Origin: a virus
Virus record (IMG/VR): IMGVR_UViG_3300030202_003282
Coordinates: 52,754-116,753 of that record
Length of the DNA stretch: 64,000 nucleotides
Reading direction: 5' to 3' (one strand)
Shown: piece by piece, positions 9,164 through 17,647 of the stretch
Numbering within the stretch: the stretch's first letter is position 1
How the letters are laid out: each line of letters begins with the position of its first letter
Position numbers and translations under genes: made by a program
The notes under the pieces: model-generated
Told to the model about the DNA's origin: nothing
The model's database searches: none
The model's input: the letters and a program-made list of their open reading frames with translations, nothing else

Positions 9164-11023
9164 CTATTGAATTTCACAAGCTCCACCAGCACAAGCCAGT
9201 TCACCTGTTAGATTTGTTTCATCTTTTTCTTCAATTACTTTAGAAAGATCTATTTCTTGTAAATGTATTAACATTTTTTCATATTCTTTTTTAGTAATAT
9301 CTTGAAAAGGTGCTTGTTTGTATGTACCTCCATTATAAGGTAGTACAGATAATCCATTATAATATTTACGATTATCCCACATCCATTCACCTGCAGCTTC
9401 CCACTCATGTTCTTTTAAGCTAATTGTTGCAGAAACATTGTGTGTATTAGATCCAGTTCTATGACCTGGTTTAATCCACTCTTGTGCTATACGCTTAACT
9501 CTATCTAACAATTGAAATGGAGATTCAGTTCTCATTATAGCTCCAGAAGGAGCTTTTTGAGGAATACTGATTACAGCTGTAGTATGAGGACTAAAATACT
9601 CATCTTCAACTAGTTCAGGGATATTCTTAGAGAGATACTCATAAATAGCTTCATTTTTACCTACACGTAAAGTACGTATATAATAATCATTATGCCAAGC
9701 ATGAATACCAGAAGAAGTACCTAAAGTAAGAGATGTAGTTCCAGCAGGTTTTACAGTTGTTGTTCTAGCTGACTTGTTAATATCAATTAACTTTGCAATT
9801 CTAGAGTTTTCTCTCTTTACAAGATCTGCAGCTTTAGTCATGTCATAACCTAATACAGCTCCGGATCCAATTCCTGTCATTGATACACCAATAAGTGCAT
9901 CTTTTTCAGTTGTTTCTCTCCAGATATCTCTTAAATAATGAAAGTCAGTGTAACCAGCTTGCAATGTTCCAATAAAAGCTGCAGCTTTAACTCTTTCATT
10001 AAGATCTTCTTGAGATGTAATATTAGATACATTAACTTCACAAAGATTACAGAATTGATATGGACGCAATGCAATTTCACAACAAGGATTAGTTCCCCAA
10101 TCTTTATCATTATTAAAGTAAATACCAGGTTCACCAGCACCACTCTTTTCTACACGCTCCCAAAGTTTCATAAAAAATTCTTTAGTAATTTTATGTCTCA
10201 TCAGGACAGCAGAATTATTAGCACGGCCACGTTGTGGATTTAATTCCCACCAATCACCAGATTTAGATGCAATCATATCATTATCATCAGCAGAAAATAA
10301 ACTAATAAGTGCAGCTCTACGTATACCACCTGCTAATACAGCATCAGCAATATGACAAACAATATCATGAACTTCTAATGTTGTTAATTGATCACCATCC
10401 TCTTTACTTTCTAAAATACCTGTTAATTTAACAATGCATTCTTTAAGTGGTTGAGGTCCAGGTGCTTTACCACCAGATGTTACAAGTCTTGCACCTTTAG
10501 CACGAATATCTGAATAATCAAATTCAATACGAGATCCTTTACCATTAAGATAAGACTTCATAAGTACTTTAATAGAATCAGCCCAACCTTCAATTGAATC
10601 ACCAATTAAAAATCTTCTGCTTCTTTTTACATAAGGTTTATTTATAGGAGGTAATTTAGCTACATGATGTTTTTGTACAGAATAACCTACACCAGTTCCT
10701 CCCAATAATAAGAACATAATCTCACTAAATGAGTCAATATGATCTAATGGTAAATATGCACAGTTATAAATTCTATTAGGAGATATTTCAATTGGTTTAC
10801 CACCAAATTGCATACTTCTCATAGAAGGAAGAACTTTTTTATCATATACCATTTTATAAACTTCTTTAATTTCAGAAGAAAGTTTAGGATACTTTTTAAT
10901 ATGCATGTTTTTATTTCTAGTAACTAATTCATGCCAGGTTTCCCTGCGGTTTAGTTCTGGAACAAATCTTGCATATTTCATATAGACAGTGATTTCACTT
11001 AGAATTTGATTGCTTAATTCCAT
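9164..11023 (-). CDS. nrdJ: Adenosylcobalamin-dependent (class II) ribonucleotide reductase, monomeric type
   Basis: Reduces ribonucleotides to deoxyribonucleotides for phage DNA synthesis, using vitamin B12 coenzyme instead of oxygen. The catalytic layout matches the Lactobacillus leichmannii-type monomeric enzyme: Cys88 in NCAY; Asn312, Cys314 and Glu316 in the NPCCE active-site loop; Cys325 eleven residues after the radical Cys314; and a C-terminal Cys611/Cys616 pair five residues apart that re-reduces the active site. A GGTGVGYS loop lies near 108-115. At 619 residues it is shorter than the ~740-residue Lactobacillus enzyme. It is isolated on the - strand between + strand genes, with its own AT-rich upstream region, so it may be transcribed alone. 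Confidence 0.93.
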   Translation of the reverse strand: MELSNQILSEITVYMKYARFVPELNRRETWHELVTRNKNMHIKKYPKLSSEIKEVYKMVYDKKVLPSMRSMQFGGKPIEISPNRIYNCAYLPLDHIDSFSEIMFLLLGGTGVGYSVQKHHVAKLPPINKPYVKRSRRFLIGDSIEGWADSIKVLMKSYLNGKGSRIEFDYSDIRAKGARLVTSGGKAPGPQPLKECIVKLTGILESKEDGDQLTTLEVHDIVCHIADAVLAGGIRRAALISLFSADDNDMIASKSGDWWELNPQRGRANNSAVLMRHKITKEFFMKLWERVEKSGAGEPGIYFNNDKDWGTNPCCEIALRPYQFCNLCEVNVSNITSQEDLNERVKAAAFIGTLQAGYTDFHYLRDIWRETTEKDALIGVSMTGIGSGAVLGYDMTKAADLVKRENSRIAKLIDINKSARTTTVKPAGTTSLTLGTSSGIHAWHNDYYIRTLRVGKNEAIYEYLSKNIPELVEDEYFSPHTTAVISIPQKAPSGAIMRTESPFQLLDRVKRIAQEWIKPGHRTGSNTHNVSATISLKEHEWEAAGEWMWDNRKYYNGLSVLPYNGGTYKQAPFQDITKKEYEKMLIHLQEIDLSKVIEEKDETNLTGELACAGGACEIQ

Positions 11024-11126
11024 ATTGATTGTTTTAAAATGTTAATAATTAATACATAATTGATTACTTCATCAATTATTTGGTTTTTGTTGTGATGTGT
11101 ATTATAAGATATAAAAATTTAATTTA

Positions 11127-11333
11127 TTAAACAACACGTTCATATCTAAAAGTAATAAAAAAAATACCTAAATGTATTCCAGTACAACTTTTAAAATTTT
11201 CTTTATCATTGCTTACTTCACAATTTTTGATTTTTATTCCTATCAATGCTTCAGAAGGTAAAAAATCAATATTAAAATTATTTTTTTTATTTAAACCCTT
11301 ATAATTTTGGGCATTTGTATGTCTTTCTTCCAT
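11127..11333 (-). CDS. Small hypothetical protein
   Basis: A 68-residue frame upstream of, and on the same strand as, the ribonucleotide reductase, separated from it by about 100 AT-rich bases. It is hydrophilic at the N-terminus with a hydrophobic GIHLGIFF segment near the end. No family recognised. It could be cotranscribed with the reductase, but coding potential is only moderate. Confidence 0.4.
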   Translation of the reverse strand: MEERHTNAQNYKGLNKKNNFNIDFLPSEALIGIKIKNCEVSNDKENFKSCTGIHLGIFFITFRYERVV

Positions 11334-11430
11334 ATATATTTAGTTTAAATTAAGGAAATTAGATAATTTCTTTGTATATTATATTATATGCATTAAATAT
11401 TAATGCTAAGTAAAATGTTTATATTTTGTA

Positions 11431-11811
11431 ATGTTAAATAAATTAGGTCATATATTAAAATATTATGACTCAGAACCTACTGAGATTATGCAAGGTTTAA
11501 TATGGTTTTTATTATTCCCTATTATTTACATATTAGAAGTAGGTTTAAACTTATGGATTCTTATCCCAAGTATTTTAATTGGTTATGGCACATTGAGAGC
11601 AGTGTGCTTTTTCTCTTTACGTAAAAGAAAAACTTTTGCTTATGCATGTTTTATATTATCCTTAGTAGTCTGTGCGTTATTTTTATGTGATGGCTGTCTT
11701 TTAAAAGATGCAACACATCTGGGTTGGATATTTGTAGCTTTTAGTGCTTTAACAAGTTTAAAAAGAGTTACAGCAAGATATTATGCTAAAGAATCATGTG
11801 TAAAAAAATAA
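11431..11811 (+). CDS. Membrane protein, about four predicted helices
   Basis: A 126-residue protein with hydrophobic stretches near residues 20-37, 40-55, 68-88 and 90-108 and a Lys-rich C-terminus. It opens a run of closely spaced + strand genes (next start 4 bases after its stop) that leads to the collagen-like protein and holin. Function unknown; a cell-envelope or lysis-accessory role is possible from location. Confidence 0.65.
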   Translation: MLNKLGHILKYYDSEPTEIMQGLIWFLLFPIIYILEVGLNLWILIPSILIGYGTLRAVCFFSLRKRKTFAYACFILSLVVCALFLCDGCLLKDATHLGWIFVAFSALTSLKRVTARYYAKESCVKK

Positions 11812-11815
11812 TATA

Positions 11816-12130
11816 ATGGAAAATTTAGATAGTTTAACTACAGTACTTGTATCCCTGATGACAGTTTTATTTTCAGCGGGTGCTTGGAAATTTTATGAAA
11901 AAAGAATGGCACTAAAACATGAAGAGACTTCAGATGAAAAATCAGAAAAGAATATGTACAGAGATGATTTACGAGAAAGAGTAAGAAAACTAGAGTCTTT
12001 ATTAGAAGAAAGTTCTAAAGAAAAAGATGAAATGAGAGAGCAAATTCTTTCTTTAACAAGTGAGGTATCAGCCCTTCAAGTTAAAGTTGATCACCTTGAA
12101 AAAGAGAATCAACGTTTGAAAAATATATAA
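11816..12130 (+). CDS. Single-pass membrane protein with coiled coil
   Basis: This 104-residue protein has one N-terminal hydrophobic helix (about residues 5-25) followed by a long charged coiled coil (about 45-102, regular Leu spacing, Glu/Lys-rich). The architecture resembles inner-membrane spanins and other lysis-accessory proteins, but no specific motif identifies it. Four bases separate it from the preceding membrane-protein gene. Confidence 0.7.
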   Translation: MENLDSLTTVLVSLMTVLFSAGAWKFYEKRMALKHEETSDEKSEKNMYRDDLRERVRKLESLLEESSKEKDEMREQILSLTSEVSALQVKVDHLEKENQRLKNI

Positions 12131-12164
12131 ATTTTTTGTATATTGATAATATAAACTAATAATC

Positions 12165-12437
12165 ATGATTAAAACAATTTTAAACGGTATATGGACATTC
12201 AGTCTTAAAAAAGGTTGGAACTGGGTTTGGGATCAAACTACTATAGACGAAAAAGCTATAGAGGTAGCAAAAGAAACTAAACGAAGAGTAAAAGCAGTTG
12301 GTGAAGAACTCAAAGATGTGGGTGAAGCAATTGCTGAAGTTGCCGATCAAGCTGGTGATGTAGCAAAAGCAGCAGCTGGTAAAAAACGTCCAGGAAGAAA
12401 AAAAGGTTCAACTAATAAAAAGAAAAAAGATGCCTAA
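12165..12437 (+). CDS. Small basic-tailed protein
   Basis: A 90-residue protein with a Trp-rich N-terminus (residues 10-25), an amphipathic helix rich in Val/Glu/Ala, and a strongly basic Lys/Arg tail (residues 72-90) of the kind seen in nucleic-acid or envelope-associated proteins. Its last bases overlap the start of the next tiny gene (ATGCCTAA overlap), indicating translational coupling. Confidence 0.65.
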   Translation: MIKTILNGIWTFSLKKGWNWVWDQTTIDEKAIEVAKETKRRVKAVGEELKDVGEAIAEVADQAGDVAKAAAGKKRPGRKKGSTNKKKKDA

Positions 12438-12588
12438 TTTAAACGGAAAAAAATACTCTTATGATGCAGCTGGAATGGCTCAGTATAAGGAGGATCTTAA
12501 AGCTATGAAAATGGCAAGATCAGGAAAAGAAGTAAAAATGCCTAAGTATAGAAAAGGTGGTTGTACACCAATGAAACTTAAAAAATAA
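12430..12588 (+). CDS. Tiny basic hypothetical protein (52 aa)
   Basis: The start ATG at 12430 overlaps the end of the previous gene and the frame runs 52 residues to TAA. It begins MPNLNGKKYSYD and ends KGGCTPMKLKK. It is Lys-rich with a single Cys near the end. The tight overlap and the next gene starting 4 bases later support it as a real member of the string of tiny genes before the collagen-like protein. Function unknown. Confidence 0.6.
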   Translation: MPNLNGKKYSYDAAGMAQYKEDLKAMKMARSGKEVKMPKYRKGGCTPMKLKK

Positions 12589-12592
12589 CATT

Positions 12593-12739
12593 ATGGGCTG
12601 CGGCTGTAGTAATAAAAGAAGAACTGTTAAATCAACAAAAAAAATAAAAAATACTACTTTATTACAAAGTGGTAGAGTAACTTCTGTGTATGATCAAAAA
12701 AATGCACAAGGAAGAAAATCACATAAATACGGTACATAA
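12593..12739 (+). CDS. Tiny basic protein with N-terminal Cys pair (48 aa)
   Basis: Encodes 48 residues beginning [10 protein letters not shown]. The N-terminal GCGC could bind metal or be lipid-modified, but there is no hydrophobic signal peptide. The stop overlaps the ATG of the collagen-like gene (TAATG), so the two are probably translationally coupled. Confidence 0.55.
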   Translation: MGCGCSNKRRTVKSTKKIKNTTLLQSGRVTSVYDQKNAQGRKSHKYGT

Positions 12740-15213
12740 TGGGCACAAAAAAAGTAGCAGGTAAAGCATTAGGCGTTGTAAGATTTAAAGATCTGCATGC
12801 TCAAGTAAAAAATATTGATACTAGTATTCAAGGCAATTTAGCTCTTGGTACTCCAGGTCCACAGGGTCCACAAGGCCCTACAGGTCCGCAAGGCTCTACC
12901 GGCCCAGCAGGTACAGCATCAATTGTTCCTGGACCTCAAGGGCCAACAGGTTCTGCAGGTGCTACAGGAGCAATTGGCCCTCAAGGTCCTCAAGGAGATC
13001 CTGGTACAAATGGTACAAATGGATCTACAGGTGCAACTGGTTCTCAAGGCCCAGCAGGTCCAGCAGGTCCAATAGGTCCAATAGGCCCGGCAGGAACTAA
13101 TGGTACAGATGGTACAGATGGAGTAACAGGTCCTATAGGCCCAACTGGATTGCAAGGTCCAACTGGTACAACGGGTGCAACTGGTGCAATAGGTCCACAA
13201 GGATCAACGGGTCCAACCGGCCCACAAGGAGCACAAGGTGGTGTTGGCCCTGGAATTACATTTAAAGGTAGTGTAGCTGATCAAGCAGCATTGAATGCTT
13301 TAAGTAGCCCATCTGTTGGAGATGCTTATATAAGACAAGATGATGATTCTTTTCATGTTTATGATGGATCAGCATTTGTTAACGGTGGTTCAATACAAGG
13401 TGATGAAGGACCAATTGGTTCAACTGGTCCAACTGGACCTCAAGGTGCTACGGGAGCAGCAGGAAGTAATGGTTCTGATGGATCAACCGGTCCACAAGGT
13501 CCTTCTGGAGCAGCCGGTGCCATAGGACCACAGGGGCCAGCCGGACTTCAAGGACCTACAGGTTCTACTGGATCTAATGGTGCTACAGGTGCTACAGGTG
13601 CAGCATGTGAAATAGAAACTCAAAACTATAATGCAAGTACTGGTATTTTAACTTTAGAATTTTCTGATGCAACTGAAGTTATAACAGGAGATTTAAGAGG
13701 AGCAACAGGAAATGACGGTGTTTTAGGTGGGATGTTTGAATTAGACTATGAATATTATGTAAGTAGTGGAAATGGTAATACAGGTGGAGGTGGACCTCCT
13801 GGCACTCCTCCAGGACCTCAAGCATCAAGTGGTGCTACAAAGTTTAGAACTGCAAATGCAAATGGAGACGCTTTTTCAAATATTACACAGATCTTGTTAA
13901 ATGGGGCATTTGCTCATTTAGATTTATTAAATCTTATAAAAAGAAGTTTTAATGGTATAAATCAGTTTCATACAGATTGTGAGATTTTATTAAAAATGAC
14001 AAAGAAGGATGATCCTTTAACATATAAATTATTTAAAGTTGAAGGTATTTATCATGTATTTACTTTGGGTTTTACCGTATCAGAATTAGAATCTGAAATA
14101 AATTCAAATGATAGTGATCCAGCTAATTGGACAAATGATACTTTTGTATTTACATTCCATGCTATACCAACTCCTACTAAAGTAATTGCAAGAGTATTAG
14201 ATAGTGCTGCTACAATGACTTTACCTTCAGATACATTAGGTCAACAACTAGCATCGGAAGTATTAGCAAGTCATGCATGGATATTAAGAAAAGGAAGTAC
14301 ATCAGGGACTATAATTGCTTCTAATGTTAATCCTGATGATGGATCTCCTTATGGATCTGTACTTTTTAATGATGATGATTGGGAACAATCAACGTCTTTT
14401 ACTTTAACAGCTGCTGATTTTGCAAGTGGTTCACCAACTTTATATTTAACTACTGATAATCCAGGAATTGATGCAAATGAGGCATGGGTTTGTATAAGTA
14501 AAGGTGCAGCATTAAATGATGGTAATACTACTATTAATTCATTATCTGGTTATAGTTCTACTGCAGGAGCTGACGGTTCTGTAGCATGGGCACAAGGTCA
14601 TGGTAATCTTCCATTAGGATCTGATAGTGTTGGAGCTGGTAAAGGAGCTATAACAAATGTAGCTATAAATATTCCTGTAGCTAATGCAGGATGGGGTCCT
14701 GGAACATATTATGTAAACTGTTATGATGAATATGAAGATGGTTGGGGTTCTACTGGATTAGGAATTACACAATCAGCTCAATTTCAACCAGGTACTACAC
14801 CTGATTTTGAAATATTAAACTTAAATTCTGATGGTACAAATAGAACACTAGGTACAGCATTTAATGCTTTAACTACAACATATAGAATATATTATAGATT
14901 TCAATTAGAAAATACTGAATCATCAGCAGTTACTGTAGCGTTTCAACCAGTTGATGGTACAACAGGTATTACAGCAGTAACAGGTACTGAAGGTATTAAT
15001 CATAGAATTGTATCACTTCCAGCATCAAGTACAACAATATTAGAAGGTTATTTAGATGTAGAAGGATTAACACTAGGTAATGGAGCAGCACCAGCTGATT
15101 CAAGAGTTAATATGCAAGCTAAGTGTACAACTTCTGAAAAAACAGTTAAATTAACTGCCGGATTTCCACATGAGTTATGGTGGGAACCATTACAAGTAGT
15201 ATTAAATCCTTAA
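12739..15213 (+). CDS. Collagen-like fibre/adhesin protein
   Basis: An 824-residue protein with long Gly-X-Y collagen repeats in about residues 37-170 and again about 225-295, rich in GPQ, GPT and GAT triplets that would form a trimeric triple helix. Between the collagen blocks is a compact domain (about 172-222, [10 protein letters not shown]... region) of the kind found in phage and bacterial collagen-like fibres. From about 300 on, the sequence is Thr/Ser/Gly-rich beta structure with a [20 protein letters not shown] segment near 652, probably the receptor- or surface-binding tip. Repetitive DNA in the collagen part is a coding repeat, not a CRISPR. Confidence 0.88.
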   Translation: MGTKKVAGKALGVVRFKDLHAQVKNIDTSIQGNLALGTPGPQGPQGPTGPQGSTGPAGTASIVPGPQGPTGSAGATGAIGPQGPQGDPGTNGTNGSTGATGSQGPAGPAGPIGPIGPAGTNGTDGTDGVTGPIGPTGLQGPTGTTGATGAIGPQGSTGPTGPQGAQGGVGPGITFKGSVADQAALNALSSPSVGDAYIRQDDDSFHVYDGSAFVNGGSIQGDEGPIGSTGPTGPQGATGAAGSNGSDGSTGPQGPSGAAGAIGPQGPAGLQGPTGSTGSNGATGATGAACEIETQNYNASTGILTLEFSDATEVITGDLRGATGNDGVLGGMFELDYEYYVSSGNGNTGGGGPPGTPPGPQASSGATKFRTANANGDAFSNITQILLNGAFAHLDLLNLIKRSFNGINQFHTDCEILLKMTKKDDPLTYKLFKVEGIYHVFTLGFTVSELESEINSNDSDPANWTNDTFVFTFHAIPTPTKVIARVLDSAATMTLPSDTLGQQLASEVLASHAWILRKGSTSGTIIASNVNPDDGSPYGSVLFNDDDWEQSTSFTLTAADFASGSPTLYLTTDNPGIDANEAWVCISKGAALNDGNTTINSLSGYSSTAGADGSVAWAQGHGNLPLGSDSVGAGKGAITNVAINIPVANAGWGPGTYYVNCYDEYEDGWGSTGLGITQSAQFQPGTTPDFEILNLNSDGTNRTLGTAFNALTTTYRIYYRFQLENTESSAVTVAFQPVDGTTGITAVTGTEGINHRIVSLPASSTTILEGYLDVEGLTLGNGAAPADSRVNMQAKCTTSEKTVKLTAGFPHELWWEPLQVVLNP

Positions 15214-15221
15214 TTTTTATC

Positions 15222-15422
15222 ATGGCAAGTAAAAAAAAATGGATTAAAGGAGCTATAAAAAATCCTGGCTCATTAAATGCGGCAGCAAAACGTGCTGGTA
15301 AAAGTAAATCAGAGTTTTGTAAAACTGCAAAAGGTAAAAATAAAAAACGTTGTACATTATGGAAAACTTTAAATAGAGTTAGACCATCTAAAAAAGCAGC
15401 GTATGGTTTTGAAATTCAATAA
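15222..15422 (+). CDS. Small basic phage protein (66 aa)
   Basis: The start at 15222 (MASKKKW) was preferred over an upstream ATG at 15177, which would overlap the collagen-like gene by 37 bases. The protein is very Lys/Arg-rich with a KKWIKGAIKNPGSLNAAAKR opening similar to small basic proteins encoded near tail and lysis genes of many phages. Two cysteines lie near residues 32 and 43. Function not established. Confidence 0.65.
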   Translation: MASKKKWIKGAIKNPGSLNAAAKRAGKSKSEFCKTAKGKNKKRCTLWKTLNRVRPSKKAAYGFEIQ

Positions 15423-15433
15423 AAAAAGAAATT

Positions 15434-15838
15434 ATGGCAGTCCCAGCTTTTGTAACTAAAATATTTGGTGGCTTATTTGGTAAAGCAGATAAGATCATAG
15501 ATGAGATTGTAACTTCTAAAGAGGAAAAAATGACTCTTAAGAATGCATTACAACAAATGCTTATTGACAGTGAGGCAGAGCTTCAAAAAAATGTAACAGA
15601 AAGATGGAAAGCTGATATGTCTTCTGATTCTTGGTTAAGTAAAAATGTTAGACCTATGGTTTTAATATTTTTAGTTCTTTCTACAGTAATAATGATTTTT
15701 ATTGATGCTGGTTGGATTGAATTTGATGTTGAGCAAAAATGGACAAGCTTATTAGAATTAGTCCTTATTACAGTTATTGGTGCCTATTTTGGTGGCAGAT
15801 CTGTTGAAAAAGTAAAAAATACTAATAGAAAAAAATAA
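15434..15838 (+). CDS. Holin of the three-helix superfamily (HOL_3TMs-like)
   Basis: A 134-residue protein that would form lesions in the host inner membrane to trigger lysis. It shows the family pattern clearly: an N-terminal amphipathic part with KADKIIDEIVTSKEEK, a charged helix containing VTERWKADMSSDSWLSKNVRP (about 53-76), then hydrophobic helices near 76-93 and 103-121, and a terminal GGRSVEK basic tail. Its stop overlaps the next ATG (TAATG). The matching endolysin is far away at 49854, so lysis genes are split between two places. Confidence 0.85.
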   Translation: MAVPAFVTKIFGGLFGKADKIIDEIVTSKEEKMTLKNALQQMLIDSEAELQKNVTERWKADMSSDSWLSKNVRPMVLIFLVLSTVIMIFIDAGWIEFDVEQKWTSLLELVLITVIGAYFGGRSVEKVKNTNRKK

Positions 15839-16002
15839 TGAGTTCAGAAACTTCAGGTTGGGATGCTTCATTAGTATTACATTGGCCTCATGATAGATTT
15901 GCTTTAGGTTGGGAATATATTGGACCAACAAGACAGTTTCCTGCTACAACAATTAGTATTTTTTTGTTTGTAGCAACAATCAATATAAATATTTATAAGT
16001 AA
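15838..16002 (+). CDS. Tiny hypothetical protein (54 aa)
   Basis: Starts in the TAATG overlap at the holin stop and encodes 54 residues, aromatic-rich (GWDASLVLHWPHDRFALGW) with a short hydrophobic C-terminal segment. Coupling to the holin supports reality; function unknown. Confidence 0.5.
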   Translation: MSSETSGWDASLVLHWPHDRFALGWEYIGPTRQFPATTISIFLFVATININIYK

Positions 16003-16011
16003 CTTACAATC

Positions 16012-16104
16012 ATGAATGAAAAAGAACAATGGGTTTTCATCTATTGGGATGATTGGCGTCCAAAAGATAATGACACTGAGGAAAAACCTCAAGAACATAA
16101 ATAA
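16012..16104 (+). CDS. Micro-ORF (30 aa), last gene of the + strand string
   Basis: A 30-residue acidic and Trp-rich frame starting at 16012, ten bases after the preceding stop. It lies at the convergence with the - strand genes. Plausible by spacing only. Confidence 0.35.
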   Translation: MNEKEQWVFIYWDDWRPKDNDTEEKPQEHK

Positions 16105-16174
16105 AAGAAGTATGTGGTCCTGGCTTTAACAGTCTTGGCTTTTCACTCCCACACACTTTCTTTCACTCAACCAT

Positions 16175-16432
16175 CTATAGTTTACCCAACCTTTTCAGTT
16201 TACGATAAATTGAGATTGGTTGATATATTATACCAATTAAGAAACCATATATTGCTATATAAGCTCCTATTAAAGGCCATATGGGCATATATCCATAATA
16301 CCATTCATCCCATACAATTGGGGTGGCATAAATAACTTGTATTATTCCGTAGATAGTTGCTGGGATTTTCATCATTTGTGACCATCCTTGCTTTACGTGT
16401 TTAGTAAAAAACCATGTTAAGTATTCTTTCAT
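16175..16432 (-). CDS. Small membrane protein
   Basis: This 85-residue protein has hydrophobic segments about 25-37 and 49-69 and a basic C-terminus (YRKLKRLGKL). It is the last gene of the leftward accessory operon that contains two lipoproteins. A host-envelope role, for example in superinfection immunity, is a guess from context. The opposing + frame over this DNA has no supporting features. Confidence 0.6.
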   Translation of the reverse strand: MKEYLTWFFTKHVKQGWSQMMKIPATIYGIIQVIYATPIVWDEWYYGYMPIWPLIGAYIAIYGFLIGIIYQPISIYRKLKRLGKL

Positions 16433-16448
16433 GTTTGTTGATTTTGAT

Positions 16449-16997
16449 TTATAATCTTTTCAGTCTTATTTTAATATCATGAGGAGCTGTCTCATCTCCA
16501 CCAAAATAAGGCCATAAAATATATTTATTATAATTAGTTCTAATTCCACAATTACGAGGAACCATCTCACATGTATTGTTTACGCATAATACATAATACT
16601 CTGATTGTATATCAATACTACATATATAATTAACATTTGGTTTTATATATGTTATAAACCCATATGTAAAAGCTTCATTTTCATGTTTAAACCATAAAAG
16701 TTGTAAACGATCATTATAATATCTCCATCCAAACCTTATAGAGTTATCCATATGGTGTGATTTGCAATCACTAACTCCAAAAAGTTTATTTATATCAGCT
16801 TGATTTTCTTCAATTGTTGTTTTATAAATTGCAGAACTGTCAAACTTGACTTTAAATTCTAAATAGGTTGAGTTTGTTGATCTATATTTAAAAGTAGATC
16901 TGTGGGTGCCTTGATAAATGGTAAATATTTCCATACCTTCTTGGTCAATTTTTTTACAACCAAAAAAAAGTAATAGAAATATAAACAGTTTTCTCAT
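16449..16997 (-). CDS. Phage-encoded lipoprotein with beta-rich domain
   Basis: Encodes 182 residues with a short hydrophobic signal (residues 4-12) and lipobox LFFGC, placing the lipidated Cys at residue 14. The mature part is aromatic and beta-rich with several cysteines, and resembles small jelly-roll/LamG-like domains of Bacteroidota surface proteins (a tentative match, seen in the C-terminal APHDIKIRL strand). It overlaps the start of the upstream lipoprotein by 4 bases. Phage lipoproteins often block receptors against superinfection; that role is inferred. Confidence 0.7.
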   Translation of the reverse strand: MRKLFIFLLLFFGCKKIDQEGMEIFTIYQGTHRSTFKYRSTNSTYLEFKVKFDSSAIYKTTIEENQADINKLFGVSDCKSHHMDNSIRFGWRYYNDRLQLLWFKHENEAFTYGFITYIKPNVNYICSIDIQSEYYVLCVNNTCEMVPRNCGIRTNYNKYILWPYFGGDETAPHDIKIRLKRL

Positions 16998-17188
16998 TTA
17001 TTAATATCAATTGCTTTAATTTCACCTAATCTATACCATTCTCCTAATTCTAAATCATCATGTGTTATAATTATTTCAATACCGTGTTTAGGGCTTTGTA
17101 GGTGATACATATTTACACGGACTTCTTGTATTACTTGATATTTCTTACATCCAAAGAAAAAAAATGGTATTAAAAGTAAAAGCCTCAT
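16994..17188 (-). CDS. Small lipoprotein
   Basis: A 64-residue protein with signal peptide MRLLLLIPFFFFGC and the lipidated Cys at residue 14, followed by a short hydrophilic beta-rich domain. It directly precedes and overlaps the larger lipoprotein gene, so the two are probably made together and act in the envelope. Function unknown. Confidence 0.65.
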   Translation of the reverse strand: MRLLLLIPFFFFGCKKYQVIQEVRVNMYHLQSPKHGIEIIITHDDLELGEWYRLGEIKAIDINK

Positions 17189-17205
17189 ATTATAAAGATA
17201 ATAAA

Positions 17206-17284
17206 AAAATTGACATTTAACAGAGGAAGGCAGGCCAGAAATGCAAAACTAGCCTGATTGGTTCCTTCCGTTAAGATCAATTTT
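17206..17284 (-). terminator. Long interrupted stem-loop, terminator or structured leader
   Basis: Four nested helices can be paired by eye: 17206-17213 with 17277-17284, 17217-17221 with 17270-17274, 17225-17230 with 17264-17269, and 17231-17235 with 17252-17256, about 24 base pairs in total. Read leftward, the stem is followed by a T-rich run, as in a Rho-independent terminator after the upstream operon. It is longer and more interrupted than the other terminators here, so it may also act as a leader for the lipoprotein genes. Confidence 0.6.
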
Positions 17285-17359
17285 TGTCAAATGGATCTTT
17301 TCTGTTTATAATTAAATATAATACAGTAGATAAAATAAGTATCTTTAATATTATAATTA

Positions 17360-17647
17360 TCATCTATGATAGAATATATTTTCTTTAAAATATACTCTTG
17401 GATAAAAATGCCTATCATCATCCCATTCTCTTTCTCCATCTTCAATTTCTTTTAAAGTAAGATAAACTGTTGCATGTTTTTGTTCATAAACAACAGCAGG
17501 AAAAAAAGAATTAATTTTATCATAATCTTCTGAATCTAAATACTGAGTATTTAATTGAAATGAAGTCTCATTAATTTGAGAAACTGAAAGATCATGACAT
17601 TCTAATAAACTTTCTAAATTAGACAATTTAGTTTTAGCATTCATCAT
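17360..17647 (-). CDS. Hypothetical protein
   Basis: A 95-residue acidic protein, no recognised family. Its start overlaps the end of the upstream DUF932 gene by 4 bases (ATGA), so it is the last gene of that operon. Beta/alpha mixture with His/Tyr-rich C-terminus. Confidence 0.6.
   Translation of the reverse strand: MMNAKTKLSNLESLLECHDLSVSQINETSFQLNTQYLDSEDYDKINSFFPAVVYEQKHATVYLTLKEIEDGEREWDDDRHFYPRVYFKENIFYHR

Noticed and set aside
12919-13200. Cys/Thr-rich gene on the - strand inside the collagen-like gene
   Set aside because: It is the mirror image of Gly-X-Y codons and has no independent signals.
12845-13600. CRISPR-like or tandem repeat array
   Set aside because: The repeats are short Gly-X-Y codon repeats inside a long open frame; there are no constant repeats with unique spacers.
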